Assembly: GCA_003290165.1 (NCBI GenBank) | Contig: QNQO01000535.1 | Coordinates: 124,001-188,000, forward strand | DNA from: Berberis thunbergii | Taxonomy: Eukaryota; Streptophyta; Magnoliopsida; Ranunculales; Berberidaceae | Direction: 5' to 3' | Length of the DNA stretch: 64,000 nt | Made by a program: the position numbers and the translations under genes | Part shown: one piece after another, positions 35,601 through 42,868 of the stretch | Layout: each line of letters begins with the position of its first letter | Position numbering within the stretch: position 1 is the stretch's first letter | The notes under the pieces: model-generated | What the model was told of the DNA's origin: nothing | What the model saw: only the letters and a program-made list of their open reading frames with translations | Database searches by the model: none

Positions 35601-36035
35601 CTTCTAATTAATGTAGAACTTCCATTTTTGAGTTATCGGCTTGGTCTTTCAGTTATCGGTTGGTTAGGCAACTTATTTCAGGATTGACTAATGTTTCAAG
35701 TATCCGATGGATTTTTTTTAAGGTTATGTTATGCTATTATCTATTAAGATTTCCAAATTATGTATATCCACCGCTTTTGTATTCAAGGATTTTACATTGT
35801 TGAACACGGTGTCATTCGATAGTTTCTCATCTCCTGTACATCACTAACAATTTCAAAGCAAAACAGAAAGCAAACCCAGTATCAAATTTTCACTACATTC
35901 AACAATGCAATCATAGATTTCACCAATACAAGAAAGGGGCAATTTTAGAAAAGCAAATTAGCCCAAAAAAAAAAAAAAAACACTCACTTGCTCAATGTCA
36001 CGCTCAGGATTCCCATAACTAACTGGATCTGCCAT
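5299..36035 (-). CDS. PRAF/RLD-type protein: PH, RCC1 repeats, FYVE, BRX (3' end outside window)
   Basis: Eight exons were placed on the minus strand: 35988-36035, 29264-29350, 22659-22748, 22283-22369, 22095-22196, 10622-12739, 10349-10495 and 5299-5654. Each junction has GT-AG and the phases join into one open frame of about 1012 residues. Order: short N-terminus, PH domain (about 17-125), serine-rich linker, seven RCC1 repeats (about 228-610), FYVE finger (about 615-680), proline-rich linker, coiled coil (about 820-893), start of the C-terminal BRX domain (about 985-1012). In Arabidopsis this family (PRAF, RLD1-4) binds phosphoinositides and LAZY proteins and acts in membrane trafficking, PIN polarity and gravitropism; that role is inferred here by family. 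The last visible exon ends with two bases of a split codon, so a further exon is needed; no WW-containing BRX exon was found at 1-5298. Introns reach 9.4 kb and are full of transposons. No stop or frameshift was seen. Confidence 0.95.
5655..6599. other. PRAF intron 7, left part
   Basis: No exon or transposon end was recognised. It includes a TTTTTATTTT-type simple repeat at about 6456-6525, which produces a spurious Phe/Tyr/Leu-rich frame. Confidence 0.5.
6600..7900 (-). mobile_element. LINE relic A (RT zinc-binding region), minus strand
   Basis: Translations on the minus strand give [20 protein letters not shown] at about 7560-7620, then the zf-RVT-like [19 protein letters not shown] followed by [15 protein letters not shown] at about 7060-7220. 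These are in the order expected for the 3' end of a plant L1-type ORF2. Frames are broken. A local tandem duplication lies in its 3' part (6865-7133). It sits in PRAF intron 7. Confidence 0.85.
6865..7133. repeat. Local tandem repeats inside LINE relic A
   Basis: A segment containing GGCAGGTGAAGAAAA and, in two copies, TTGTTTCAGGGTTCCT appears at about 6903, 6978 and 7070. Spacing is 75-92 bp. Spread arose after insertion, because the duplicated segment codes for LINE sequence. Confidence 0.7.
7901..9067. other. PRAF intron 7, middle part
   Basis: No exon was recognised. A B-box-like GGTTTGAACCC at about 8237 could be part of a second, decayed SINE, but no A-box, tail or TSD was found. The rest is AT-rich. 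Confidence 0.4.
9076..9846. mobile_element. Non-autonomous hAT-like element, family 1 copy a
   Basis: Terminal inverted repeats (TIRs) begin CAGTGTTCTAAAAATCG, fitting the hAT end rule. The 8-bp TSD TTTAATAG lies at 9068-9075 and 9847-9854. Both ends carry GC-rich subterminal arrays built on GGCGGTCTAGG. The 500-bp core is AT-rich and non-coding. A second copy is at 42198. It lies in PRAF intron 7. Confidence 0.95.
9855..10348. other. PRAF intron 7, right end
   Basis: Ordinary intron sequence up to the exon 7 donor; nothing else was recognised. Confidence 0.6.
10349..10495 (-). CDS. PRAF exon 7, coiled coil
   Basis: This exon has 49 codons, [18 protein letters not shown] to IIKSVASQ, in phase 0 between an AG acceptor and a GTATCT donor. 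It matches the family coiled coil that joins the FYVE region to the C-terminal BRX part. Confidence 0.92.
10622..12739 (-). CDS. PRAF exon 6: RCC1 repeats, FYVE finger, start of coiled coil
   Basis: A single 706-codon exon. Seven RCC1 blades are visible as repeated VACG.WHTA and FTWG-G--G-LGHG motifs, forming the predicted propeller. The FYVE finger follows, with four Cys pairs (CTGC, CYNC, CHAC, CDSC). Its basic motif reads RKRHNCYNC, so canonical HHC is HNC; this is a known feature of plant PRAF fingers and may change PI3P binding. A proline-rich stretch and [14 protein letters not shown], the start of a coiled coil, end the exon in phase 0 at GTAAAA. Confidence 0.97.
12740..13019. other. 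PRAF intron 5, left end
   Basis: AT-rich intron sequence leading from LINE relic B to the exon 6 acceptor. No other feature. Confidence 0.6.
13020..13635 (-). mobile_element. LINE relic B, 3' part (left of the LTR insertion)
   Basis: On the minus strand the WKER-type end of a plant LINE ORF2 is visible as NSLERK around 13270-13290, followed by an untranslated 3' part. It is the left half of a LINE split by the LTR retrotransposon at 13641-19694; the right half is at 19700-20345. Confidence 0.6.
13641..14293 (-). repeat. 3' LTR of LTR retrotransposon 1
   Basis: 653 bp, TG...CA ended in LTR fashion. Compared with the other LTR it has extra CACGTGGCAGAT-type repeats near 13890-13960, and it lacks a 30-bp segment found at about 19555-19585. 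Point differences between the LTRs are many, so the insertion is not recent. Confidence 0.93.
15336..15840. repeat. Tandem repeats in the 3' region of LTR retrotransposon 1
   Basis: About four copies, starting near 15336, 15471, 15592 and 15731 (period 121-139 bp). Each holds GTGTGGTCTA, CACTTGACTA, AGTAAGATGCTTTT-like and CATCCTCTACTGAGG words. They lie between gag and the 3' LTR, the place where Tat-lineage elements are known to carry hypervariable tandem repeats. Confidence 0.85.
16200..18975 (-). pseudogene. gag of LTR retrotransposon 1, broken and split by a hAT
   Basis: A start at 18973-18975 reads [18 protein letters not shown], then an in-frame stop. The same frame continues through an EQ-rich region ([20 protein letters not shown] at about 18800). 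Near 18160-18300 the sequence shows [12 protein letters not shown], and at 16750-16865 [16 protein letters not shown] with [14 protein letters not shown], the core of a Ty3/Gypsy-type gag. The two parts are separated by the hAT at 16875-18146. Further on, [13 protein letters not shown] (about 16470) marks the gag C-terminal side. Stops and frameshifts make it a pseudogene. Confidence 0.85.
16875..18146 (+). mobile_element. Non-autonomous hAT-like element nested in gag, with remnant of transposase
   Basis: Ends are CTAGGATGCACCGACTC (left) and, reversed, CAAGGATGCACAGACTC (right). The TSD is GTCTATCG at 16867-16874 and GTCTATCA at 18147-18154, one mismatch in eight. Removing the element and one TSD makes the two gag parts join in frame. 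Inside, on the plus strand, lie a short start MASSSTPG (17287) and GDDLWKHVT followed by [12 protein letters not shown] (about 17690-17775), a BED-type zinc finger typical of hAT transposases. A 9-bp TSD reading (Mutator) is possible but gives less symmetrical ends. Confidence 0.88.
19101..19694 (-). repeat. 5' LTR of LTR retrotransposon 1
   Basis: 594 bp, same ends and order as the other LTR. The first base outside on the right starts the TSD copy at 19695. Confidence 0.93.
19700..20345 (-). mobile_element. LINE relic B, inner part (right of the LTR insertion)
   Basis: On the minus strand [18 protein letters not shown] then [10 protein letters not shown] (about 20000-20100) matches the segment of plant LINE ORF2 between the RT domain and the zf-RVT domain. 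It continues leftwards into 13635 once the LTR element is taken out. Confidence 0.65.
20346..22094. other. PRAF intron 5, right part
   Basis: No exon was recognised. It holds an ATT microsatellite at about 21687-21756 and, at about 20530-20760, a repeat-like stretch that resembles 26475-26690. Confidence 0.5.
21687..21756. repeat. Interrupted (ATT)n microsatellite
   Basis: TTATTA units with some ATC and ACT interruptions over about 70 bp. Confidence 0.85.
22095..22196 (-). CDS. PRAF exon 5, end of PH domain
   Basis: This exon has 34 codons, starting [20 protein letters not shown], the C-terminal PH helix with its conserved Trp. It ends SEIPN before GTAAGT. The 9.4-kb intron 5 follows. Confidence 0.95.
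22283..22369 (-). CDS. PRAF exon 4, PH domain
   Basis: This exon has 29 codons, [20 protein letters not shown] to ERSLDL, before a GTTAGT donor. Phase 0, with a short 289-bp intron upstream. Confidence 0.95.
22659..22748 (-). CDS. PRAF exon 3, PH domain
   Basis: This exon has 30 codons. It starts [14 protein letters not shown] and ends KIIPGQRT before GTGAGT; the IIPGQRT motif is typical of PRAF PH domains. Phase 0. Confidence 0.95.
22915..25402 (-). mobile_element. LINE relic C (RT C-terminus, zf-RVT, 3' end), minus strand
   Basis: From right to left on the minus strand: [17 protein letters not shown] (about 25130-25190), [18 protein letters not shown] (about 24840-24900), [20 protein letters not shown] then VSMPVFLM (about 24560-24660), [18 protein letters not shown] (about 24110-24165) and a WKE-type 3' part (about 23500-23540). 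These are consecutive parts of an L1-type ORF2. Stops and shifts are many. It contains a 140-bp tandem duplication and sits in PRAF intron 2. Confidence 0.85.
24161..24437. repeat. 140-bp tandem duplication in LINE relic C
   Basis: Copy 1 is 24161-24300 and copy 2 is 24301-24437; both begin CAGGCACAACCTATCTTGTA. Only a few base differences were seen, so the duplication is much younger than the LINE. Confidence 0.93.
25403..26693. other. PRAF intron 2, gene-free AT-rich stretch
   Basis: No exon was recognised. The last 220 bp (about 26475-26690) resemble 20530-20760, suggesting two decayed copies of one unnamed repeat. Confidence 0.45.
26702..27261. mobile_element. Non-autonomous hAT-like element, 560 bp
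   Basis: Ends are TAGGGCTGGCAATGGG (left) and, reversed, TAGGGGGCTGGCAATTGGG (right). The exact TSD GTTAGATG is at 26694-26701 and 27262-27269. Subterminal regions are rich in AACCCGAACCC/GGGTT words. No coding. Its ends resemble those of the element at 48923. It lies in PRAF intron 2. Confidence 0.95.
27432..28599 (+). mobile_element. hAT-like element carrying a captured gene fragment
   Basis: Perfect 14-bp TIRs TAGTGTAGTTAAGG; exact TSD AGGATGAT at 27424-27431 and 28600-28607. Subterminal arrays are built on GAGGCGG. The core (27700-28260) holds a coding-like segment unrelated to transposases, listed separately. It lies in PRAF intron 2. Confidence 0.95.
27865..28263 (+). pseudogene. Captured Lys/Ser-rich gene fragment inside a hAT
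   Basis: An open frame of 132 codons. Its useful part starts after 27960 with [20 protein letters not shown] and continues with [20 protein letters not shown], a low-complexity basic and Ser/Asp-rich tail of the kind found in nuclear, splicing-linked proteins. The stretch 27898-27960 looks like a retained intron (ESG-GTATTGG to CTTGCAG-AAAAG). The parent gene was not identified. Poly-A (18 A) near 28211-28231 breaks up the end. Confidence 0.6.
28608..29263. other. PRAF intron 2, right end
   Basis: AT-rich intron; nothing recognised apart from A-rich simple sequence near 28825-28860. Confidence 0.5.
29264..29350 (-). CDS. PRAF exon 2, first part of PH domain
   Basis: This exon has 29 codons, from [18 protein letters not shown] to a GTGAGT donor, with acceptor TTTTGAAG. 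The run of basic residues ([10 protein letters not shown]) is the conserved first PH strand of the family. Phase 0 at both ends. Confidence 0.95.
29351..29822. other. PRAF intron 1, left end
   Basis: No exon or repeat end was recognised. Confidence 0.5.
29835..30372. mobile_element. Putative DNA transposon with GATTAATC-rich subterminal regions
   Basis: It is flanked by a 12-bp direct repeat AAGACAGATGTT at 29823-29834 and 30373-30384. Ends are weakly inverted (ATGTTATTAATGCGG against ATGCAGTTAAATCGG). Inside are many CGATTAATC words, GCCGAC-rich patches, and two copies of a 54-bp unit at about 30000-30110. The repeat is longer than a hAT TSD, so the class is uncertain. Confidence 0.65.
30385..31057. 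other. PRAF intron 1, gene-free stretch
   Basis: AT-rich; nothing recognised apart from a T13 run near 30685. Confidence 0.5.
31058..32720 (+). mobile_element. LINE relic D (RT C-terminus and zf-RVT), plus strand
   Basis: In order: [20 protein letters not shown] (31080), [20 protein letters not shown] (31363) with [33 protein letters not shown], then the zf-RVT-like [20 protein letters not shown] (about 32080). These match the 3' half of an L1-type ORF2. A short direct duplication (TCAGTTCTGCT at 31098 and 31146) breaks the frame. It is opposite in strand to the other LINE relics and sits in PRAF intron 1. A TTATTATTATTA tract near 32700 may be the tail. Confidence 0.85.
32721..34297. other. 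PRAF intron 1, gene-free stretch
   Basis: No exon, RNA gene or clean transposon end was recognised. Confidence 0.5.
34306..35165. mobile_element. Non-autonomous hAT-like element, 860 bp
   Basis: Ends are CAGAGTAGTCAAAGC and, reversed, CAAGGTAGTCAAAGC. TSD is TCTCAAAC at 34298-34305 and TCTCAAAT at 35166-35173 (7 of 8). Subterminal regions carry AAGCCATGGCTTTT and GCTTCA/CTTCAC words. The core has a 169-bp tandem duplication. It lies in PRAF intron 1. Confidence 0.9.
34529..34846. repeat. 169-bp tandem duplication inside the hAT at 34306
   Basis: Copy 1 starts at 34529 and copy 2 at 34698; both run from GATTTTCTC through TTTTAGGCGAAGAAACC to GATGAACAATAC. Copies differ at many sites and by indels, so the duplication is old. 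Confidence 0.9.
35174..35987. other. PRAF intron 1, right end
   Basis: AT-rich intron up to the exon 1 donor at 35987, including an A17 run near 35965. Nothing else seen. Confidence 0.55.
35988..36035 (-). CDS. PRAF exon 1 (start codon, 16 codons)
   Basis: The start codon is at 36033-36035. The exon encodes [16 protein letters not shown], which matches the usual family N-terminus just before the PH domain, and ends in phase 0 at a GTGAGT donor. It is too short to appear as an open frame alone and was found by looking for the family start. Confidence 0.92.
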
Positions 36036-36560
36036 TCCATCTGAAAGAATTATTAGGAACCCGCCTTAGAAGAAGCATTCGTGGCGCGACCAACTGCATC
36101 AGGCGCGGTGGCGACTTGGATACCCTAGTCTTCATAGATGTAATTGTTGTTTTGTTTTCTATTGTGGCCTAACATCAATCTTCCTCTCGCAACTAAAGGA
36201 AAACCAAGAAATGCATTCAAAAAGGCTCTCGAAACATACAATCAGAACGAACCCATTGATTCATTGTATGTGTAAAACGATCCAACCAATCAAAATCACC
36301 AAGAAATCCATCTGGGTATCCTCAAATCTCAAATTTCGTGGTGACACAATGTGCAACAACTCAACAACCCCATTGTGTAGATGGATGGTTTTGAACCAAC
36401 TGTGACCTCAATTCGGATCTAATCTAATGATTACAGTGTTGTGGAGATGGAAGAGAAAGAAGGAAAGGAGACCTAGTAAAGGAGAGGAGATCACAAAAAT
36501 GAATGAGAACGGTAGAGGGAATGGGTAACTGACGGATGTTTAGGAATGTTTGTTGCTTCA
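36036..36560 (-). promoter_or_regulatory. Presumed 5' leader and proximal promoter of the PRAF gene
   Basis: This stretch lies directly upstream of the PRAF start codon, and no transposon boundary was recognised in it. On the minus strand it contains pyrimidine-rich tracts (CTCTTTCCTTC-like near 36440-36480) typical of plant leaders. No clear TATA box was seen. A leader intron cannot be excluded. Confidence 0.4.
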
Positions 36561-37500
36561 AGGGGAAAAGACAATATTCCGTGTCTTTGTTCTCTCTTTC
36601 CTACTTTTCTCGTGTGTTTTTTCTTCTTGCGGGAGCAAAATTTGTCGCAAATAGAACATGTGACCTTAACTTATGATTGATTGATTGAATGTTGCGAAGA
36701 AATCTTTCATGTTGCTTCTTCGTACGACTATCTATGCGACCTATGAATATGTATCTACAATTCTACAGGTAGGACTATTTCACACCATCACAAGTGTTTT
36801 CTCATACCATTTTATTCTCCCCGCACCATTTGCTCTCTTTCTCAAACCACCATACTTTCTCACACCACCTATATAAATTAAAACCCAACTTTTTTCCCCT
36901 CCCCCATTCAAAATTCACAAGAGATTCCTCCCTCCCCCATTCAAAATCCCCTCATCTCCCACATTCAAATCTCTTCCCACACTCAAATCTCTTGCAAATC
37001 TCCTCATTTTCCCTCGAAAATTTCTCAAAATCCCTTCAAAATCGAAACTCTTACATATCGAAACCCTCGAACTCTCCAAAATGCAACACCTCAAAAAGCC
37101 ACCTCTCAAAGTGCAAAGCGCATCTATCTTGCGATTCCAACTCTTCTGTAAGTGAGTCATCCATTCTATCTTTGGGTTTATGATTTATTTTTGGATTGTA
37201 AGTGAGTCATCCATTGTTTGTTTCCATCTTTAGAGTAGAATTGTTTATGTTTTTTGTGCATTAATCGTTTAGTTCGTCCCTTGGTAGTGAAAGTAATTGC
37301 GAATGCGGATTTGGTGGTCACTAGGGCTCCAAATTGGTATTTTTCTTATTAGAATGCAGGAAAATGAGTTATATAATGTCGTTGTATATCCAAATTGACC
37401 AAAGTATTGCTTAAAAATTAGTAAAATTTATTGTACAAAAAATTGTCTTTAAGTATTTGTTTCTTTTTATTTGAAGGTTTATCATATTTTCTATTACTTG
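36561..37500. other. Intergenic sequence left of the PMD pseudogene
   Basis: It includes CTCACACCACC-rich sequence at 36780-36870 that resembles, in reverse, sequence at 40500-40570, which may be the left end of a transposon carrying the PMD gene. A pyrimidine-rich, possibly transcribed leader follows at 36890-37140. Confidence 0.45.
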
Positions 37501-37539
37501 TGATGTTGGTGGGGATGATCGAGGTGAAAGAGGTCAAAG

Positions 37540-39660
37540 ACAACCCATGATAGTTTCTACTCGAAAACAGATAGCAGAAAATTGCAAAGAACGGGTAGAA
37601 GAACGTAAAAAAATAATGGAACAAAATAGAGACAAAGTAAATAGGAAGATGATAGAGGAGCAAATGAGGATTCAAATGGATCCTCAAGAAGCATATATTC
37701 GAGTAACTGTATCGCAAAGTCAACCCCAATCAGAAGGGCAAGCAGGTTGGAGTGGTGTGGGTGTTGGACTTGAAGGTGAGGAGTTAGAGGAGTATGAGAA
37801 CATGCTTGTGGATGAGGAGGATGCAGGGGATGATGAAGAAACAGATGTAGAGAATGGTAAACAAAAAAAAATATTTTTGACGAGATTCTTATCCCGGTGG
37901 TCCTGTGGATTGTTCTACATTAGACGATTACCATGACCATATTTTTCGTACCATTTGGGATGGTGAGCAGGTAAGTTAATATTTTTAGTTGGTTAAATTA
38001 TTTAAGTGTGTTATTTATATATATTTGGACATTGAATTACTTAATGTATATGTTTCTTGTATTTAGGAATGAGACGCATTGCGGTGTCGGCATCAATATA
38101 GAAACTTTATAGATTGGGATTTGAAACGTGAGCTGAAAGAAGTAAAGAGAATGATCTACAATAGTGGTCTGTATCCCATGATTAAATGTCGTAAGGAACG
38201 TCTTGATAAGGTGATCGTTTGTGCTTTTGTGGAGCGTTGGTAACCTGAGACCAACATTTTTCACCTATCTTTTAGAGAGATGGGCATCACCATGAACGAC
38301 GACTATCGTGTAACTCATTTGCCGATTCTTGGTAAGCCGGTTAGAACGACGATGAAGATGATGGTAGATGAATGTGTAACATTATTGGTGGATGGTTTGG
38401 GGATTGAAAATAAAGAAACAAATGTCCATGTCAAGAAAAATGTGAGATCTGTGAAAATGAAGTTTATTCTAGACCATTGTTGTAGACATGCTACGGAAGT
38501 TGATTATCTTGAAAGGAAAAAACAAGTGTGTAGGGATTACTTGTTGTTTCTTCTGGGTATGACTATATTTGTTGATAAAAGTGGAACAAACGTTTATATT
38601 GAATATTTGAATATGCTAATGAAAGTGGATGATGTTAACAAGTATGCATGGGGCATAGCAGCTTTGGCAAACTTGTTTTGTTAGTTGGGCAATGCTAGTA
38701 AAGAGGGAACAAAGCATTGCCTCTTTTAGAGGTATGTTTCGATTTTTTTTATTTTGTTAATTACCCTCATAATATATAAGAATTTCATAAAATTTATTTA
38801 TGTTGTTTTCATATATAGTTTCATATATAGGCAAGGATATATGATCACTTCAGACTCTGGGGTAATGCAAAACTGAAGTGGGATGCTAGACTCCCCACCA
38901 TGGCTAAGTGGGAACCCCCACAAATTGTAGGGGTTTTAGATGAACAAATCATCACTCTTAGGAAGCATCTCGATGACATGTCTTCTGAAGAGGTAAAAAT
39001 GCATCTTTAAGTTCAATAAAAAAATGTGTATGTGTCATATATTAATAAGCTTTAATTATTATAATTTGCAGGTACTTTGGGACCCTTATGTGGAGTCCAA
39101 GGGAAATACTCTCACATGATGTTTGTTATGCCTCGACATAGAAGAACTGTATCACCCCGACAGAGTTAGGAGACAAATGGGAAAGGTACAAGTCATCTCA
39201 ATTCTTCCAATCCAAACCAAGTTGAAGAATAGAGCTCGATCTGGCAAGCACTATTCCGTGAAGTATGAGGTTTTGGCTTCGTTCGCTGAAAGGTGGCATT
39301 ATCATGTCGTGCCAACTAACAAACGAGGTGCCCCCGTGAAGCTTCCATGGGATTATACGAAGGATTACTTGGATTGGTTTCATTGCATTAGTCATCCCTT
39401 CGTACAACCACTGAACAAGAAGAAAAGTTATCCCCTAAGAAGACATTTATTTTTTTCAAATAAGATGGTAATTACAAACATTTTACACTTATTTAATTTC
39501 AAAATTTTACATGGTTTGCACTAACATCTAATGTTTCCATGTAGGAGATTGTCATTGTTATGCTCGTAACTTGATCAACGCCTTTATTGAAGAGGGGGGA
39601 ACATTGACAAAGTTATTTTGCTCCCCCGACAAAATAGAATACGAGATTTGCTAAATAAAA
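37540..39660 (+). pseudogene. Plant mobile domain (PMD/MAIN-like) gene, decayed
   Basis: The plus strand contains consecutive PMD parts: PGGPVDCSTLDDYHDHIF then WDGEQ before a GTAAGT donor (37890-37970); DALRCRHQYRNFIDWDL and FVERW-stop-PETNIFHLSF with GITMNDDYRVTHLPILGKPV (38070-38340); RDYLLFLLGMTIFVDKSG with YAWGIAALANLF (38530-38685); LRLWGNAKLKW-like and MAKWEPPQIVG (38850-38940); and LPWDYTKDYLDWF (39350). In-frame stops (ERW-TAA, 38241) and a frameshift near 37880 show it is not functional. PMD genes exist both as host genes (MAIN, needed for meristem cell survival) and inside transposons. Confidence 0.85.
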
Positions 39661-40684
39661 TATCTACGCCCGTTACCTTGGAACAAAAGAAAGAAGAGTC
39701 TGACGAACGCCCCAGTGTTGATAGTAGTGAAGTTGGTGGTAGAGGAAGTGAGCGTAAAAGCTCGTAACTTGATCAATGATCTTTTTCATTATTATTGTCA
39801 CCACTTTCATCAACATCATCAACATTCTGCATAATGATTCAATTTATAATTAGTTTCATATATTAATTAAAATTTTAATTTACTTAACAACAAAATGGCG
39901 ATTACCTCTAAATGGTTCGTCTCTGGGTTCTCAACATTGTTAAAAGGCATCTCCATATCTATTATATCCATTAGAAATCCCTATGCATCAATGCATCATA
40001 CAATAATCAATCAATTATTTTGAAAAAAAAAATACATGCAAATTAGATGAAAAAAGAATTTATGCAAATTACCTCCATTGAAATGGATTGTCTTTGCTCT
40101 TTAAATTGATCATCTTCTTCACCCTTAAAATCTTCATTTCTAACATCATCAACTTCACTAAACCCTTTCAATTTTCATATAATGAAATCAAATAAGTTCT
40201 TCCAAGTGAAATGTAGTGGAATGCAACCGAGGGGGGAGATAGGGAAGCAGAGGAGAACAATGACGAGGAGACGAAGGGTTTTTGCTATTTCCCTTTGCGA
40301 TTTTGGGGTTTTGAGAAAAGGGAGAGATGGGGAAGAGGATGACAATCCTTACGAGGAAGTGAAATTTGGTCGCCGAGTTTGGGACGACACACAACAAGGA
40401 GTGCGAAAGATCGAGGGAGGGATATGAGCATTTTGCGGGTTTTTTTTTTGGAGTTTTTTTTCGATTTCCTTTTTTGTTTCTTTTTAGGTTTAGCATATTT
40501 ATTGGTGGTGTGAGTAAGAAAAATAAAATAAAAAATGGTGATGTGAGTAAGCGATCATGGTGATGTGGAGTAGTCGATGCCGTCCTTAATTGGTTTCGTG
40601 GGATATGATGTATTACTAGCAATAATGTTCAAGTGGTAGCTGTCTATTTGGTGGGTATGGATTGCAATCAATATTTTGAACTAT
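39661..40684. other. Intergenic sequence right of the PMD pseudogene
   Basis: No intact gene. Frames at 40182-40622 on both strands have no family resemblance. GTGGTGTGAGTAAGA-type sequence at 40500-40570 mirrors 36780-36870 and may be the right end of a PMD-carrying transposon; no TSD could be fixed. Confidence 0.4.
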
Positions 40685-40693
40685 TAGTTTGAT

Positions 40694-40872
40694 GGGAAAT
40701 TCTAATTGGCGAGGAAACCAGCAAGGGGGAGGGATGCAACCCTCCATCCCCCTCAAGATTGCGTGTCTACACCATCGAGATGCGCAACAACACAAATCAC
40801 GAGGGGGGTGAGTGGTGACACCCTCCCCCTCGTTGGTTTCCTCGCCCCTTTCCTCGACAGTTAGACATGTCC
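40694..40872. mobile_element. Mutator-like MITE, 179 bp, with 9-bp TSD
   Basis: TSD TAGTTTGAT at 40685-40693 and 40873-40881 (9 bp, exact). Ends start with GG (GGGAAATTCTAA and, reversed, GGACATGTCTAA), and the arms contain GGCGAGGAAACCA with GGGGGAGGG facing its reverse complement, so the element folds into a long GC-rich hairpin. TSD length and GG start fit the Mutator superfamily. Confidence 0.85.
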
Positions 40873-40881
40873 TAGTTTGAT

Positions 40882-42189
40882 TAATGAGTTGTAGTCTGTG
40901 GAGTTAGCATAACTAGTTCTCAGTTCGGTACTTATGCTTATCATTTTTAGTTGGTTCAGATATGATTATGAAAAACCCATTTCGAACCATACTCATTGCC
41001 ATCCATCCCTACAAGCCAACATTCTACCCAATCTATTTTATTTTAACATGCCAATGACAAAATCACAGTAAACACTCCAAACGTCATAAATGTGGTGTTT
41101 CTTGGTGTGAATCTCACTAATTTTGTAGCATTTATAAGTTTCACTTTCTAGCATTTGGCTTGTGAATCCCGAATAAAACATAACAAAAACGGTGTAATTT
41201 TTAGTGTGAATCACACTAACTTTTGTAGCATTTATAATTGTAATTTCTTAGTGTGAATCTCAATAATTTTGCTAGTGTTTACAAGTGTAAACTTCACTTT
41301 CTGGCATTTGGCTTGTGAATCCAAATAAAACAAAACTGACAATTAAAATGCACTTTCTGCTAGTAAACGTTGAACTTCCCAATCACATTCTGGCACATAC
41401 TCTCCATCCTCCCCATCGCATTGGTGCTTAGTAGTTTACACATTACTCATTAATGACTCAGTCGAGGAATGAATAGCAATTTTAGCTAGCAATTTTAGCG
41501 AATACTGAAGAAGTAATCGGCAAAAATCAGATGATTAATTCCAACAAGAATTTTCATATATGTACATCTAGGAGCACTTAATCAATATTTAAATATCTAT
41601 CATAATTAAATTAACATCACCATTGTCAAAATAAGTTATGCTAACCAGAAAAGACAACAAGTACCTCAAATCGTCAAATGTAGTTAGCTTACTACATAAC
41701 ACAATCTAAGTAAAAAAATACAAAAAAACAAAAAACAACCAAGTTGAACCCAATTACTTGGTCGATACCAAGTTAAGCCTGATTGTTGAGTTTTTGATTA
41801 CTCAGCGAGTAATGCAAACCGAGTAAATGGGACTGAGCCCTGTTTTTTTAAAACATGTAAAGGGCCGTTGCCGAGTAAACTACACATCATACGTGTTATA
41901 CATAGCAACCCGTATATTCTCTACGAGCATGACATTCACCATCACATCATCCTCCAAGGTTATAAGCGTGCTTGATTGATAGATTGTCTCCATCTTTTTT
42001 ACGACTCAATGTTGAAGAACCTCCTGATCTTCCATAATTATTGAAAGTGCATGCATGACTTGATCCGTAGACAACATTCTTGCATCCTCGAACACTCTAT
42101 AGAAGAGTGACGAATCAACATGGCATTTTGTGGTGGTGAGAGTAGGTCAAAACGATGGAAGAAGCAACAACTTAGAAAAAATATATATA
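40882..42189. other. Intergenic sequence between MITE and hAT copy b
   Basis: No gene recognised. It contains a local direct repeat at 41101-41335. Confidence 0.5.
41101..41335. repeat. Diverged direct repeats
   Basis: TGGTGTGAATCTCACTAATT starts one copy at 41101; related copies begin near 41200 and 41250. GCATTTGGCTTGTGAATCC recurs at about 41153 and 41306. No element ends were found. Confidence 0.65.
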
Positions 42190-42197
42190 CTTGATAG

Positions 42198-42860
42198 CAG
42201 TGTTCTAAAAATCGGCCTGGGCGGCCGCCTAGGCGCTAGAAGGTGGAAAACCGCCCAAATTAATGGCTGGGCGGGCAGTCTGGGCGGTTCTGGACTGTCT
42301 GGGCGGGTCTGGACGGGCTAGGCGGGTCTAGGCGGCCTAGGCGGCTTAGGCAGGGTCTAGGCGGTTTGGGCGATTTTTTTATTTTTTATTTTTTTTATTT
42401 TTAATAAGGCTGATTGTGTTCTTATTTTATTTTTCTTTCCTATTTTTTAGAAATAAACTATTTAATTATTTTTTATTCTGTATATGTCTAAATATAGTAA
42501 ATGATGATTACTTAATGGAATTCTCAAAGGATCTGCCGGTACCAATTTTACTAATGTAGATTTTATCAAAAATAACTGAGGTTATTCATGCAATTTGAAG
42601 AAAAGATTACACAAATTCAAATTTATGTAAAGTACCCATCATGACCAACTTTAGTCATTTGAGTTTTAATAAATTTTGTTCACAATTGTTAATTTTTCAT
42701 GTTTTTTAATTTTGCATATGTATATTGGCATTAAATTGGATGTAATTGATAAGGTATTATGCTTAACTTTTATAAATTATTAAAGTTATAATACAGAACC
42801 TAAGCCCGCCTAGGCACCTGCTCGCCGCCCGCCCAATGCCTAACGATTTTTAGAACACTG
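42198..42860. mobile_element. Non-autonomous hAT-like element, family 1 copy b
   Basis: Same TIR (CAGTGTTCTAAAAATCG), same CTAGGCGG subterminal arrays and same AT-rich core as 9076-9846. The exact TSD CTTGATAG is at 42190-42197 and 42861-42868. It lies 433 bp downstream of the CPP1-like stop codon. Confidence 0.95.
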
Positions 42861-42868
42861 CTTGATAG

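Noticed and set aside
36794..37183. Pro/Ser/His-rich frame of 129 codons
   Set aside because: Composition follows a C-rich tract (CCCCATTCAAAAT repeats); no domain and no conservation evidence.
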